A DNA stretch of 61,954 bases from Deltaproteobacteria bacterium (GCA_022843175.1 JALHOE010000027.1:1-61954), one strand, 5' to 3'; shown: positions 8,701-15,543, counted from the first letter of the stretch. Notes: generated by a model from the letters alone, not told the origin. A program made the numbers and translations.

Positions 8701-9129
8701 GCTGTCGGCGCGATTTGGACTCTGTGGGTCGCGAAGTTCAACACGTCGATCGCCGTGTGGGTTGGCATGATCGCGCTGCTCGGTGTCGCCGCGGAGACCG
8801 CGAGCGTGATGGTCGTCTACCTCGACGAGGCGTGGGATGCGCGCGGCGGTGCGAAGGGCTTCCGGGGAACCGCTGAGCTCCTGGACGCGGCGGTGGAGGC
8901 AGGGAGTAAGCGCGTGCGCCCGCTGTTGATGACCGTGATGACGAACATCTTCGGCTTGCTACCGATCCTGCTCGACGACGGCGTCGGCGCGGACGTGGCC
9001 AAACGAATCGCGGCGCCGATGTGGGGCGGCCTCGTGTCGCTCACGATCTTGACCTTGCTCGTGATCCCGGCCGGGTGGGTTGTGTGGCGCACGCGACAGC
9101 TTCGCAAGGCGGCGAACGAGCCAACTTGA
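5785..9129 (+). CDS. Heavy-metal efflux RND pump (CusA/CzcA family)
   Basis: Predicted 1114-aa inner-membrane proton antiporter, the usual length for HME-RND pumps. The N-terminus shows TPLDALPDLSDTQVIV, and the proton-relay helix 4 reads LGDMVDSAVVLVENAHKK, closer to the Cu/Ag-type (HME4) pattern than to CzcA. Twelve membrane segments and two large periplasmic loops are visible. The second loop carries a low-complexity insert at about residues 820-850 (EMASGGAMGD..., with M-rich spacing ending SGMSTAAS) absent from typical family members; its methionines could bind Cu(I). The GTG start at 5785 overlaps the adaptor gene by 11 bp. The Cu/Ag assignment is supported by three multicopper oxidases in the same island. 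Confidence 0.88.
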   Translation: MATEGQARLGVIARLIDFSGRHRIMVVLAALALTLFGVWSARNTPLDALPDLSDTQVIVATEWMGRNPTVIEDQVTYPIATTFLGAPNVKTVRGFTMFGMSFVYVIFKDGTDIYWARSRVLEYLSKVREKLPPGVNPQLGPDATSVGWVFQYALVDESGKNDLQQLRSFQDWYLRYWLQSVEGVAEVASVGGFEKEYQVEMDPVRMKAFGITVAQVAGAIRGSNDEVGGRVVELAQHEYAVRGRGYVQDKRAIELAVITTKADGTPIRIQDVANVVVGGNIRRGLVDLDGRGEVVGGIVVMRYGENALDVIRRVKAKLAEVQGSLPPGVKVVAVYDRSQLINESVKTLGVNVAQIIGVVLIVIAIFLFHIRSSLVSVITLIVATIGSFIAFWALNMTINIMSLAGVILALGDMVDSAVVLVENAHKKIEEAEREGSKVERQELVICAARELGPSMFGALLVLTIAFLPVFVLQGEEGRLFRPLALAKTASMAIASLLAVTLVPALMVWFLRGKIRPEARNPINRFCVAAYRPLLRACLRGRWAVLLAAIVLSIGTAWPFVRLGSEFMPPLYEGDLLYMPITVPSIPIEEARRLLRWQDAQIKSVPEVAQVFGKLGRAETALDPAPLSMFETVVRLKPREQWRTKVTMEKVIAELEAKASLPGVQGAWTMPIKARIDMLSTGIRTPIGVKVFGPALEGIVAVNDQIETALRKVPGTRSVYAERELGGFFLDITPDREAIARYGVTVRDVLDVVESAVGGMDVSTTIEGRERYRINVRYPRDLRQDLGSLREVLVPVRTTPAKRPLNAVWSSKAVVSGSTGGGDEMASGGAMGDGSAGAEDDAMGSGMSTAASASPARPAAFIPLGQLAKIETVMGPPMIKSEMGQLTGWIYVDLEGRDVGGYVADAKEVVAREVKLPPGYTVKWTGQYELLERVRERMAYVIPLTLGIVFLILYLNFRGVPQTLLVMTAVPFAAVGAIWTLWVAKFNTSIAVWVGMIALLGVAAETASVMVVYLDEAWDARGGAKGFRGTAELLDAAVEAGSKRVRPLLMTVMTNIFGLLPILLDDGVGADVAKRIAAPMWGGLVSLTILTLLVIPAGWVVWRTRQLRKAANEPT

Positions 9130-9199
9130 ATTGACCGGCCGAGAGAGCGAGGGCTCTCGCCGCCGCGTCGTTCCCCGGCGACGAGCGCCTGCTTGTGAA

Positions 9200-9850
9200 T
9201 CAGCGGCGCGCGTACACCCAGATCTGCTTCTGCGTCTGTGGCCATAGGAACCGCGCGAGAGGTATCCGCGTGCGCGGCCAACCGAGGACGCGGTAATCGA
9301 TTCGGTGACGAGCGCGAATCACAAGCCCGTGCTGCACCGCCGTGTCCTCGAGCGCAGCGCAGTCGTCGGCGCCGAAGTAGCCGGAACCGATGGCGACCGA
9401 CGTGAAAAGCAGGCCCCCGGGGGCAAGCAGCACGCTCAGGCGAGCCAGCGCGGTTCGGTAGTCCGCGCTGTAGTACAGGACGTCGGACGCCAACACGAGG
9501 TCAAATCGGTCGTCGAAGACCTCATGCACGGCTGACATCGCGCAGCACTCCAGCCTGTCGTAGAGGCCTGTGCGCTTCGCACGCGCGAGCGCGCCGTGCG
9601 CGATGTCGAGGCCCGCGACGTATGGAAACCGCAGGCCCATTCGCTCACACAGCAGCTGGAGGAAGTCGCCGCCGCCGCAGCCAACGTCGAGGACGCGCTG
9701 CGCATGAGTCGCGTGGGGGGCGAGCAGCTCGAGCTTCTCGCGCTCCACGGTGCAGCGGTGCACGTCCCACGGCGGCGTATCCGGATCGCCCCACAACTTG
9801 CGAAAACGTGACGTCGCCTTGGCGTCGTCGAAAAGGCGGTCGCGACCCAT
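9200..9850 (-). CDS. Class I SAM-dependent methyltransferase
   Basis: Predicted 216-aa cytoplasmic enzyme. Motif I is clear (VLDVGCGGGDF, about residues 54-64), followed by the acidic motif II (VAGLDIA), motif III-like region FDLVLASDVLYY and LAPGGLLFTS. This is the NodS/Methyltransf_25-like fold; the substrate is unknown. It is transcribed away from the Met-rich lipoprotein gene, and two operator copies lie in the divergent gap. ATG 9850 starts a plausible N-terminus (MGRDRLFDDAKATSRFRKLWG). Because of its place in the regulon it could modify one of the small peptides nearby, but nothing in the sequence proves this. Confidence 0.75.
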   Translation of the reverse strand: MGRDRLFDDAKATSRFRKLWGDPDTPPWDVHRCTVEREKLELLAPHATHAQRVLDVGCGGGDFLQLLCERMGLRFPYVAGLDIAHGALARAKRTGLYDRLECCAMSAVHEVFDDRFDLVLASDVLYYSADYRTALARLSVLLAPGGLLFTSVAIGSGYFGADDCAALEDTAVQHGLVIRARHRIDYRVLGWPRTRIPLARFLWPQTQKQIWVYARR

Positions 9851-9884
9851 AGCGTCTCTTAACCGCGCGGCGGCAGCGGCGCTT

Positions 9885-9901
9885 GTGACACTGGCGGTCA
9901 C
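9885..9901. promoter_or_regulatory. Palindromic operator, copy 4
   Basis: GTGACACTGGCGGTCAC: both five-base arms are perfect. It lies 35 bp upstream of the methyltransferase start (minus strand) and about 155 bp upstream of the -24/-12 promoter at 10056. Confidence 0.7.
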
Positions 9902-9949
9902 GATGTCTGTTGCCGCCGACAAGATCGGTGTCGTTGACCGCGTGCACGA

Positions 9950-9966
9950 GTGACCGCCCGAGACAC
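9950..9966. promoter_or_regulatory. Palindromic operator, copy 5 (one imperfect half)
   Basis: GTGACCGCCCGAGACAC: same imperfect right arm (GACAC) as copy 2. It is about 90 bp upstream of the sigma-54 promoter at 10056, a usual enhancer distance. Confidence 0.6.
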
Positions 9967-10055
9967 GGTCGAACGCGCTGCGCGATCGGCGCAAAGCGCT
10001 CGCGTGGTCGCGGCTCGGCACGCGCATCCGCGCGACGCGGCCGACACCGCCGGTG

Positions 10056-10071
10056 TGGAACGCCGGATGCA
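10056..10071 (+). promoter_or_regulatory. Sigma-54 (-24/-12) promoter of the Met-rich lipoprotein gene
   Basis: TGGAACGCCGGATGCA fits TGGCACG-N4-TTGCA with the required GG-N10-GC spacing (GG 10057-10058, GC 10069-10070). The predicted transcription start near 10082 leaves a 26-nt leader that contains the GGAGG ribosome site at 10098. Two operator copies are upstream at 9885 and 9950. Confidence 0.7.
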
Positions 10072-10107
10072 GAAGGTCGCTACGTACCGACCACTATGGA
10101 GGATCCC

Positions 10108-10611
10108 ATGAAGAAGACCCCGGCCTCTCGAAGCTTTGCAGCAGGACTCGTCGCGATGGCGGTCGTCATCGCTGGTTGCGGCAGCGACAGCAAGGACTCG
10201 GGCGGCCCTGAGCTCCGGAGCGGAATGGACAAGTCGCGCTCGGCGCTCGTCGTCGTCGACCGCGGCATCGCGGCGTTCCGCGCGGGCGACCGGAGCACCG
10301 CGATGGCCGAAATGGAGAAGGGCATGTCGATGATGACCGAGAGCATGGGCGAGATGCGGGCCGGCCTCGGCATGATGTCGATGGAGATGATGAACGGCTG
10401 TGGCGGCACTCGGGACGGGATGATGCGGCCGCTCGAGGGCGGCGTCGCCGAGATGCGCGCGGGTCACTCAATGATGATCGACGACGACGCCGCCAATGAC
10501 GGTGCGGCGCTGGCCCGTATGGAGAAGGGCCGGAAGGGCACCGAGGACGCGATGAACGCCATGGGCGGGACGATGTCGTGCATGGGCCACGGCTCCATGG
10601 GCATGATGTGA
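10108..10611 (+). CDS. Methionine-rich lipoprotein, probable periplasmic copper-binding protein
   Basis: Predicted 167-aa lipoprotein with lipobox VIAGCG (Cys at about residue 24). The mature part carries about 26 methionines, many in MxxM, MM and MxM patterns (for example MAEMEKGMSMM, GMMSMEMM, MGHGSMGMM), plus two Cys and two His. Such Met/His arrays bind Cu(I) in CopC/PcoE-like and CusF-like proteins. It has no recognisable domain beyond helical heptad-like spacing. The ATG is preceded by GGAGG and by a good sigma-54 promoter, and two operators lie upstream. A copper sponge or chaperone role at the envelope is inferred. Confidence 0.8.
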   Translation: MKKTPASRSFAAGLVAMAVVIAGCGSDSKDSGGPELRSGMDKSRSALVVVDRGIAAFRAGDRSTAMAEMEKGMSMMTESMGEMRAGLGMMSMEMMNGCGGTRDGMMRPLEGGVAEMRAGHSMMIDDDAANDGAALARMEKGRKGTEDAMNAMGGTMSCMGHGSMGMM

Positions 10612-10673
10612 TCGGTCGCTATCATCTTGACGGTCCACGAGCGTGGCGGACGAACGTCCGTGCGTCGTCGCAC

Positions 10674-10690
10674 GTGACCCGAAGGGTCAC
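10674..10690. promoter_or_regulatory. Palindromic operator, copy 6
   Basis: GTGACCCGAAGGGTCAC, perfect six-base arms. It sits between the Met-rich gene and the terminator of the minus-strand peptide gene. It is about 260 bp downstream of that peptide's -24/-12 promoter and 340 bp upstream of the oxidoreductase at 11029; sigma-54 activators can work from either side. Confidence 0.75.
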
Positions 10691-10693
10691 AGT

Positions 10694-10739
10694 CCGAACA
10701 AGAGAAACCCTCGCCGGCGAGAGATCGCACCGGCGAGGG
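10694..10739 (-). terminator. Intrinsic terminator of the 46-aa peptide gene
   Basis: A ten-base-pair GC stem (CCCTCGCCGG / CCGGCGAGGG, 10708-10739) is followed on the minus strand by a T-rich tract (TTTCTCTTGTT). It lies 14 bp after the stop codon of the 46-aa peptide gene, which supports that gene as a real transcription unit. Confidence 0.8.
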
Positions 10740-10752
10740 TCTCGGGTCGTGG

Positions 10753-10893
10753 CTAACGACCTACGCTATGACGAGCGATCGAGTCGCCGCAGTGGCGAAC
10801 TGCCGGGGAATCGCCGCAGTGGCTGCCCCGGACCTTCGCCGAACGTCGGCGGACCTTCACGTTCTTCAACTGGATGGAACCGAGTCTCTTCAT
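10753..10893 (-). CDS. 46-aa peptide with RHCGDS repeats (novel peptide family, locus 1)
   Basis: Short gene not matching any family I know. The leader is basic (residues 1-23, with NVKVR at 11-15 and AK at 19-20). The C-terminal half has two copies of HCGDS (H25-S29 and H34-S38) with a 9-residue period and a degenerate third copy (RHSVG, 41-45). The leader and repeat are shared with the 50-aa peptide at 21621-21773. There is no signal peptide, so the product is cytoplasmic at first. Support for a real gene: a GAGG ribosome site 5 nt before ATG 10893, a well-matched sigma-54 promoter at 10945-10960, and a strong terminator directly after the stop. Either a Cys/His copper ligand or a precursor peptide that is modified and exported. 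Confidence 0.75.
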   Translation of the reverse strand: MKRLGSIQLKNVKVRRRSAKVRGSHCGDSPAVRHCGDSIARHSVGR

Positions 10894-10911
10894 GCGTGCC
10901 TCGCTTTCTCA

Positions 10912-10932
10912 CCCACGGCGAACCGCCGTGGC
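10912..10932 (-). other. Hairpin at the 5' end of the peptide-1 mRNA
   Basis: CCACGGCG and CGCCGTGG pair around a 3-base loop. The predicted sigma-54 transcript starts near 10934, so the mRNA would begin with this hairpin. It could stabilise the short message or control translation; this is inference. Confidence 0.5.
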
Positions 10933-10944
10933 CCTGGGCTCGGA

Positions 10945-10960
10945 AGCAAGTGTAATGCCC
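10945..10960 (-). promoter_or_regulatory. Sigma-54 (-24/-12) promoter of the 46-aa peptide gene
   Basis: On the minus strand GGGCATTACACTTGCT fits GGCAC-N5-TTGCT with correct GG-N10-GC spacing (GG at 10959-10958, GC at 10947-10946). The predicted start near 10934 leaves a 41-nt leader before ATG 10893. Confidence 0.7.
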
Positions 10961-11028
10961 GCCCATCGGGACGACACCCCGCCCGATGATCGAAGTCACG
11001 TGGCGCACCGGGATTGGGAGAGCGCGCG

Positions 11029-12387
11029 ATGAGCGCTTGGGATGTCCTCGTCGTCGGGGCTGGCCCGGCGGGCACGATCGCGGCGGAGCGTCTGATGGCG
11101 CTCGGCCATCGCGTGCTCTTGCTCGATGCGGGCCCGCGGCTGCGCGAGGGGGAGCGCACGCCCGAGGTGGATCGACGCGCGTGGGCGTATCGCGCGGTCG
11201 GAGGCTCGTTCGATTGGTACCGCGTGCGCGCCGTGGGTGGCCGGGCGCATCTCTGGGGAGGATGGTCGTATCGCTTTCCGGATGTCGTGTTCCGGCGCGG
11301 CGGGTGGCCCTACGGCGCGTCCGCTCTTGCTCCCTATTACGCGGACGTGGAACGAACGTTGGGCGTCGTCGAGGGCGAGATCGACGATCGGTATCGCCGG
11401 GCGGCGCGCGCGCTCGGCATCCGCTTCGCCGCGAAACGTGGCGCGTTCCGAATTGGCACGAAGACCCGCCGCCTGTGGACCCCGCTTGCTCAGCGAGCCG
11501 CGCGTAAGGCGCTTTGCTACCGTGCGGCGCTGCACCTCGAACACTCCGCGCGACGTGCCGACGCGGTTGCCGTGCTCGACCTCAGGCGCGAGGTTCAAAG
11601 AAGCCTTCGCGCACGTGCGTTCGTGCTCGCGGCCTCGCCGGTGGAGACAGCCCGCATTCTCCTGGACAGCGACGTGGGACCCCGCGGTCGACGCATCGGT
11701 CACGGGCTCGTCGATCACATGGTGGCGAGCTGGCTGTTGCTCGAACCTTCGCCGGTCCCTGCCGCGACAGCGGAGAGAGGGCCGTTTCCCGGCTCGGTTC
11801 TGGCGCACGGTCTGGTGAACACCGGCCCGGACGATCGGGAGTCGTATCCGGGCGGCGTCTCGATCGAGGTCAGCGGGCCGCTGCCATTGGAGCCGCTCGG
11901 GGTCGAACGGATGGTCCCCAGCGGCGAGGTCGACCGCTGGTCGGCGACGCAAATACATGCGATCGGCGAGATGTTCCCGTACGCAAAGCGCTACGTCGAT
12001 CTCGATCCCGCCGAACGCGATGCGCTCGGTCGGCGCATCCCGCGGATCCACCTTGCGTGGTCTGCAGCCGAACGGCGGATGGCGGCCGACATGCGCCGCG
12101 CGTGCGTGGCGCTCGCGGACGCGATCGCGGTCCCGGGCAGTAGGCTCGTTCCCTTCCTCGATCCACTGCAGCCGGGAGCAGGACATGAGGCAGGTACCTG
12201 CGCGATGGGGCTCGACGAAGCGTCGGTGTGCGACGCCTTCGGACGATTGCGCGCGCTCGAGAACGTGTGGATCGCCGACGCGTCGGTGATGCCCACGGCC
12301 GGCGATCGGCACCCGACGCTCACGTTGCTCGCCCACGCGCTGCGCGCCGCCGACAACGTCGGTCGCTATCTCGCGCGGGGCGGTTGA
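11029..12387 (+). CDS. GMC-type FAD-dependent oxidoreductase
   Basis: Predicted 452-aa enzyme. The N-terminal FAD dinucleotide fold is clear (DVLVVGAGPAGTIAAERL, residues 4-21), followed by GGRAHLWGG, a usual site of GMC enzymes. The C-terminal domain has AGHEAGTCAMG and VWIADASVMPTAGDRHPTLT, holding the usual catalytic His region. There is no signal peptide. It is shorter than most GMC oxidases (500-600 aa). The substrate is unknown. The gene starts 135 bp from the 46-aa peptide gene on the opposite strand, which makes a role in oxidising that peptide conceivable but unproven. ATG 11029 follows GGGAG; an in-frame ATG at 11014 is also possible. Confidence 0.75.
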   Translation: MSAWDVLVVGAGPAGTIAAERLMALGHRVLLLDAGPRLREGERTPEVDRRAWAYRAVGGSFDWYRVRAVGGRAHLWGGWSYRFPDVVFRRGGWPYGASALAPYYADVERTLGVVEGEIDDRYRRAARALGIRFAAKRGAFRIGTKTRRLWTPLAQRAARKALCYRAALHLEHSARRADAVAVLDLRREVQRSLRARAFVLAASPVETARILLDSDVGPRGRRIGHGLVDHMVASWLLLEPSPVPAATAERGPFPGSVLAHGLVNTGPDDRESYPGGVSIEVSGPLPLEPLGVERMVPSGEVDRWSATQIHAIGEMFPYAKRYVDLDPAERDALGRRIPRIHLAWSAAERRMAADMRRACVALADAIAVPGSRLVPFLDPLQPGAGHEAGTCAMGLDEASVCDAFGRLRALENVWIADASVMPTAGDRHPTLTLLAHALRAADNVGRYLARGG

Positions 12388-12471
12388 GCTGCAACGCGCG
12401 ACTACGTGCGCGTTCGCTTGGCCTTTTGCCTGCGAGCACCCGAATCCTGCGGGCACGACGCACGATGAAGC

Positions 12472-12488
12472 GTGACCGTCTCGGTCAC
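12472..12488. promoter_or_regulatory. Palindromic operator, copy 7
   Basis: GTGACCGTCTCGGTCAC, perfect six-base arms, 71 bp upstream of the multicopper oxidase start at 12559. Confidence 0.75.
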
Positions 12489-12499
12489 ACGCATTGCGG

Positions 12500-12527
12500 T
12501 TGACCTCCGATGCGTCGGAGGTATGAA
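12500..12527 (+). promoter_or_regulatory. Sigma-70-like promoter with an embedded perfect dyad, upstream of the first multicopper oxidase
   Basis: TTGACC (12500-12505) and TATGAA (12522-12527) are separated by 16 bp. The spacer is a perfect inverted repeat, ACCTCCGA-TGCG-TCGGAGGT. A dyad between -35 and -10 recalls MerR/CueR-type promoters, but those usually have 19-20 bp spacing and a 7-7-7 layout, so the resemblance is partial. Confidence 0.45.
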
Positions 12528-12558
12528 GCCGCGGTTCGCCGTGGGAGGGCTCCGTCCA

Positions 12559-14004
12559 ATGGTTCGATTCGCGGGTCTCGTCTGTATCGCGTTCACCGGT
12601 GTCTTCGTCGCGTGCTCCGCCAAGCACGACGAGACGCAAGTTCCGGCGCAGAGCGCGCCACCGCCTTACGCGATGCCGGCGGTGCTTGGTGTCGATGCGT
12701 TGGAGGATCAGGACCCGGATCCGAACATCGTGGAGGTCTCGATCGTTGCGAGCAGGACGAGGGCCGAGTTCAAGGCGGGCTCGCCGACGACCGTATGGGC
12801 GTACAACGGCACGCTGCCCGGCCCTCTGCTCAAGGCCAAGGTCGGCGACGACGTCGTCGTCCACTTCAAGAACGATCTCGCCGAGCCCACGACCATCCAC
12901 TGGCACGGTCTCCGGATCTCCGATCAGATGGACGGCTCGCCGCGCATCCAGAACCCCGTCAAGCCCGGCGAGGAGTTCACGTATCGCTTCAGGGTGCCCG
13001 ACGCGGGATCGTACTGGTACCACCCGCACGTGAAGACGGACGTACAAGTCGAGAAGGGCCTCTACGGACCGCTCGTCGTCTTCGACCCGAAGGACCCGGT
13101 CTACGACGGCGAACGCTTCCTCGTCATCGACGACATCCGCCTCGAGAGCAGTGGTTCGATCTCGCCGTTGAACGGTATGGACTACACGATGGGCGGCCGC
13201 TTCGGGAACACGCTCCTCACGAACGGACGTCCGGCCAACGAGGCCAAGGCAGCCGTCGAGCAGGGCACCGTCGAGCGCTGGCGCATCGTCAATCCGGCAA
13301 ACGCGCGTACGATGGTGCTCGGCGTCGAGGGCGCGAGCTTCCGTATCATCGCCACGGACGGCGGCCTCTTGCCGGAGCCCTACACCACGAGCCGCGTCAC
13401 GGTCGCCGTCGGTCAGCGCTACGATCTCGAGGTCACATACGACCAGCCGGGGCAAGCGAAGCTCATCAACTACGTCTTGTCTCAGGACTCTGCCGGCAAA
13501 GTGAAGGAGGTCCCGGTACCGTCCTTCGTTGTCGACGTGGCGGGGAGCGCCCGCGCGCCTCGCGCGATCGCCTGGCCGAAGGTGAAGCAGCCCGATCGCC
13601 CGGCCGACACGAACGCGACGATGACCCTGAATCTGCAGCAAGACGCGGACGGCAATCCCGTGTGGACCATCAATGGCAAAGCCATGGCGATGGACCCGCT
13701 CTTCACGTGGGCGCAGGGCTCGACGGTCCTGCTCACGATCGTCAACAAGATCAAGACGGAGCACCCGTTCCATCTGCACGGGCAGTTCTTCGAGATCCTC
13801 GACGACGCGAGTCAACCAGGCCTCAAGGACGTCGTGCTCGTGCCGTCGGGCGGCACCGTGAAGTTCCGTGCGTACATGGACAATCCCGGCCGATGGATGG
13901 CGCACTGCCACATCCTCGAGCACGCCGAGATCGGAATGATGGGCGAGATCGTCGTCTCGCCAACGCCCGGCGCGCCCGGTCCAGACAACGCCCCGCACGG
14001 ATAA
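12559..14004 (+). CDS. Three-domain multicopper oxidase lipoprotein (CueO/laccase-like)
   Basis: Predicted 481-aa lipoprotein; the signal peptide ends in the lipobox VFVACS. All four copper motifs are present in order: HWHGLRI (about residue 115), YWYHPHVK (about 155), HPFHLHGQFF (about 400) and HCHILEHAEIGM (about 455). It should bind type 1, 2 and 3 coppers and oxidise Cu(I) to Cu(II) at the envelope. There is no large Met-rich insert as in E. coli CueO. ATG 12559 starts the signal peptide with GGAGGG 13 nt upstream; longer in-frame starts exist at 12472 and 12523. Operator copy 7 and a dyad promoter lie upstream. Confidence 0.88.
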   Translation: MVRFAGLVCIAFTGVFVACSAKHDETQVPAQSAPPPYAMPAVLGVDALEDQDPDPNIVEVSIVASRTRAEFKAGSPTTVWAYNGTLPGPLLKAKVGDDVVVHFKNDLAEPTTIHWHGLRISDQMDGSPRIQNPVKPGEEFTYRFRVPDAGSYWYHPHVKTDVQVEKGLYGPLVVFDPKDPVYDGERFLVIDDIRLESSGSISPLNGMDYTMGGRFGNTLLTNGRPANEAKAAVEQGTVERWRIVNPANARTMVLGVEGASFRIIATDGGLLPEPYTTSRVTVAVGQRYDLEVTYDQPGQAKLINYVLSQDSAGKVKEVPVPSFVVDVAGSARAPRAIAWPKVKQPDRPADTNATMTLNLQQDADGNPVWTINGKAMAMDPLFTWAQGSTVLLTIVNKIKTEHPFHLHGQFFEILDDASQPGLKDVVLVPSGGTVKFRAYMDNPGRWMAHCHILEHAEIGMMGEIVVSPTPGAPGPDNAPHG

Positions 14005-14219
14005 CGTCGGCTCGCGCGTTTCCTGATCGTTCTCGTCTCGCTTCAGCTGTCGGGCGCGATGGACTTGCTCGGTGACTTCGCTCGCTGAGGACTACTTCAA
14101 CGACATCGCGACAACGACGACGAGCCCATCGTCGCGATGGTCTTTGTTGTCCTCCGCGTGCTCGCGCGCGAGGACTTCACGGGCGCCAATCAGATCGGGC
14201 CGGGCGGTGGCTGCATTCT

Positions 14220-15083
14220 CTAGGGTGTAAACCGCAGCGCCCGCCCCGTCGGCGCGGCCCCGGTCGTGTTCAACGAGATCTGCACGCCCGCCGTGCCCGC
14301 GAGGTTCTGCAGCCCGATGGTCGCGGAGGAGCCGGTCGCACGCGCGTTGCCGTCGGGCGCCATCGCGCAGTAGTGGAACTCGATCACGTTCGTCGTCTCG
14401 AAGAACTTTGCTTGGAACGTCAGACGGGTCGAGGTCTCGCCCTTGATCGTCCAGTGGACCCAGGAGATGACGAACCTGCGATTCGGCGCGGTCCCGAGCG
14501 CGCCGGCGCGAGCCTCGCTGAACTGCGGGACGAGATCGTCCCAGAACGGCGCGACCATGCCGCTCGGCGCCCCGCTCGCGGGAATCGCGATGTTGTCGGG
14601 GGTCTTGCTGGGGGAACCGCTTGGTGCGTCCCACAGTTGCGCGAAGCCGTTCGACGCCATCGAGTACTGGGTCACCGGAACGCCGAAGTACTTGAAGGCG
14701 AACGGAAGTGCGAGCTTGGCCGATGACTCGTCGTCGCCGTTCGCGCCCGCGACGTTGGTGCCGTCGCCGAGCGTGTCGCAAGCAGCGGTCAGCGTTGTCT
14801 GCGCGTAGGGCCCCGACGGCGCGCTGTCGGCGTCGGCAGAGACCGCGTCCGCCACCGCGCCGGTGTCGATGCTCGCCGCGCCGGTGTCCTCGGCGAGAGT
14901 CTCTCCGGCCGCAGCATCGCTCTCGGCACAGAGGTTCGCGACGCACGCGAGCCCGGCGTTGCAGGTGTTGTTCGGGTAGCACGGCCCGCCGCGCGTGCCC
15001 TCGGCGGCCTGATCGTCGAGCAAGGAGCTCGTTGCGCCGCCGCAGCCGATCGAGACGACCACGGCCCACGGAAGGTGTTTCAT
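14220..15083 (-). CDS. Secreted lipoprotein with a nidogen-like beta domain
   Basis: Predicted 287-aa lipoprotein with a short signal peptide and Cys near residue 14 (SIGCGG). A small four-Cys segment (CYPNNTCNAGLACVANLC) is followed by an Asp/Ala-rich linker. The C-terminal domain (about residues 120-287) has FKYFGVPVTQYSMASNGF, GMVAPFWDDL and FVISWVHW, a pattern of secreted nidogen-like or similar beta-sandwich domains in Myxococcota. Function unknown. It is divergent from the 15661 operon. Two operator copies lie 50-110 bp upstream of its ATG, so it appears to belong to the regulon. A GAAGGAG ribosome site precedes ATG 15083. Confidence 0.7.
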   Translation of the reverse strand: MKHLPWAVVVSIGCGGATSSLLDDQAAEGTRGGPCYPNNTCNAGLACVANLCAESDAAAGETLAEDTGAASIDTGAVADAVSADADSAPSGPYAQTTLTAACDTLGDGTNVAGANGDDESSAKLALPFAFKYFGVPVTQYSMASNGFAQLWDAPSGSPSKTPDNIAIPASGAPSGMVAPFWDDLVPQFSEARAGALGTAPNRRFVISWVHWTIKGETSTRLTFQAKFFETTNVIEFHYCAMAPDGNARATGSSATIGLQNLAGTAGVQISLNTTGAAPTGRALRFTP

Positions 15084-15133
15084 CGTTATCGCTCCTTCAG
15101 CGCGGCGCGCCTGCCTGAAGCCGCGCGTGGCTC

Positions 15134-15150
15134 TCGACCCCTTGGGTCAC
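15134..15150. promoter_or_regulatory. Degenerate palindromic operator, copy 8
   Basis: TCGACCCCTTGGGTCAC: right arm perfect, left arm TCGAC. It is 50 bp upstream of the nidogen-like lipoprotein gene. Confidence 0.4.
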
Positions 15151-15175
15151 CGTAGCAGCGCATTGCGCTTTGTCT

Positions 15176-15192
15176 GTGACCGCTCGGGCCAC
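15176..15192. promoter_or_regulatory. Palindromic operator, copy 9 (one mismatch)
   Basis: GTGACCGCTCGGGCCAC; GCCAC replaces GTCAC. Same imperfect arm as copy 12 at 21971. Confidence 0.55.
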
Positions 15193-15475
15193 TCCGCGAG
15201 CTCTTTGCGTGAACGGGAAGAGCGCCGACGGCGAGTACCCGCGCGCCGACCACCAAGTCGCGATGGGCGCGGTGATCCCGGACATGACATTCGACGCCAC
15301 GCCCGACGAGGGAAGCGCGCTCGGGATCGCATCGTTGCTCGCGAGCGAGTTCTGCGGCGACGGCCCGTTCAGCGACGCGCCGGCCGCGGCGCCATTGCTT
15401 GCGGCGCTCAAGCCCGGCCCGGCGAGAGCGAGCCATGGGTCGGCCGGTTCGTCGAGGGCCACATCGTCGAGTTGA
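15176..15475 (+). pseudogene. Possible remnant of a thioredoxin-like secreted protein
   Basis: This 577-bp gap between genes holds an open frame with the segment EYPRADHQVAMGAVIPDMTF. It resembles the N-terminal part of the thioredoxin-like lipoproteins at 19545 (YPEGPYGLKVGETFPNFSF) and 17252. No signal peptide or CxxC motif is present in the same frame and the frame ends early, so I read it as a decayed paralogue. The rest of the gap (15480-15660) holds only operator copy 10 and the upstream region of the next operon. Confidence 0.35.
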
Positions 15476-15543
15476 CGACGTTCGTGAAGGTCCTCACGGC
15501 CGTGCCAGAGTGAGTGACGTCCTGCGACCAGTTCGCACGGTCT

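Noticed and set aside
14005-14219. Open frame after the first multicopper oxidase encoding a hydrophobic stretch and an end GPGGGCIL, split by a TGA
   Set aside because: No start codon, no ribosome site and no SECIS-like hairpin after the TGA; perhaps a relic of a small exported protein, but unsupported.
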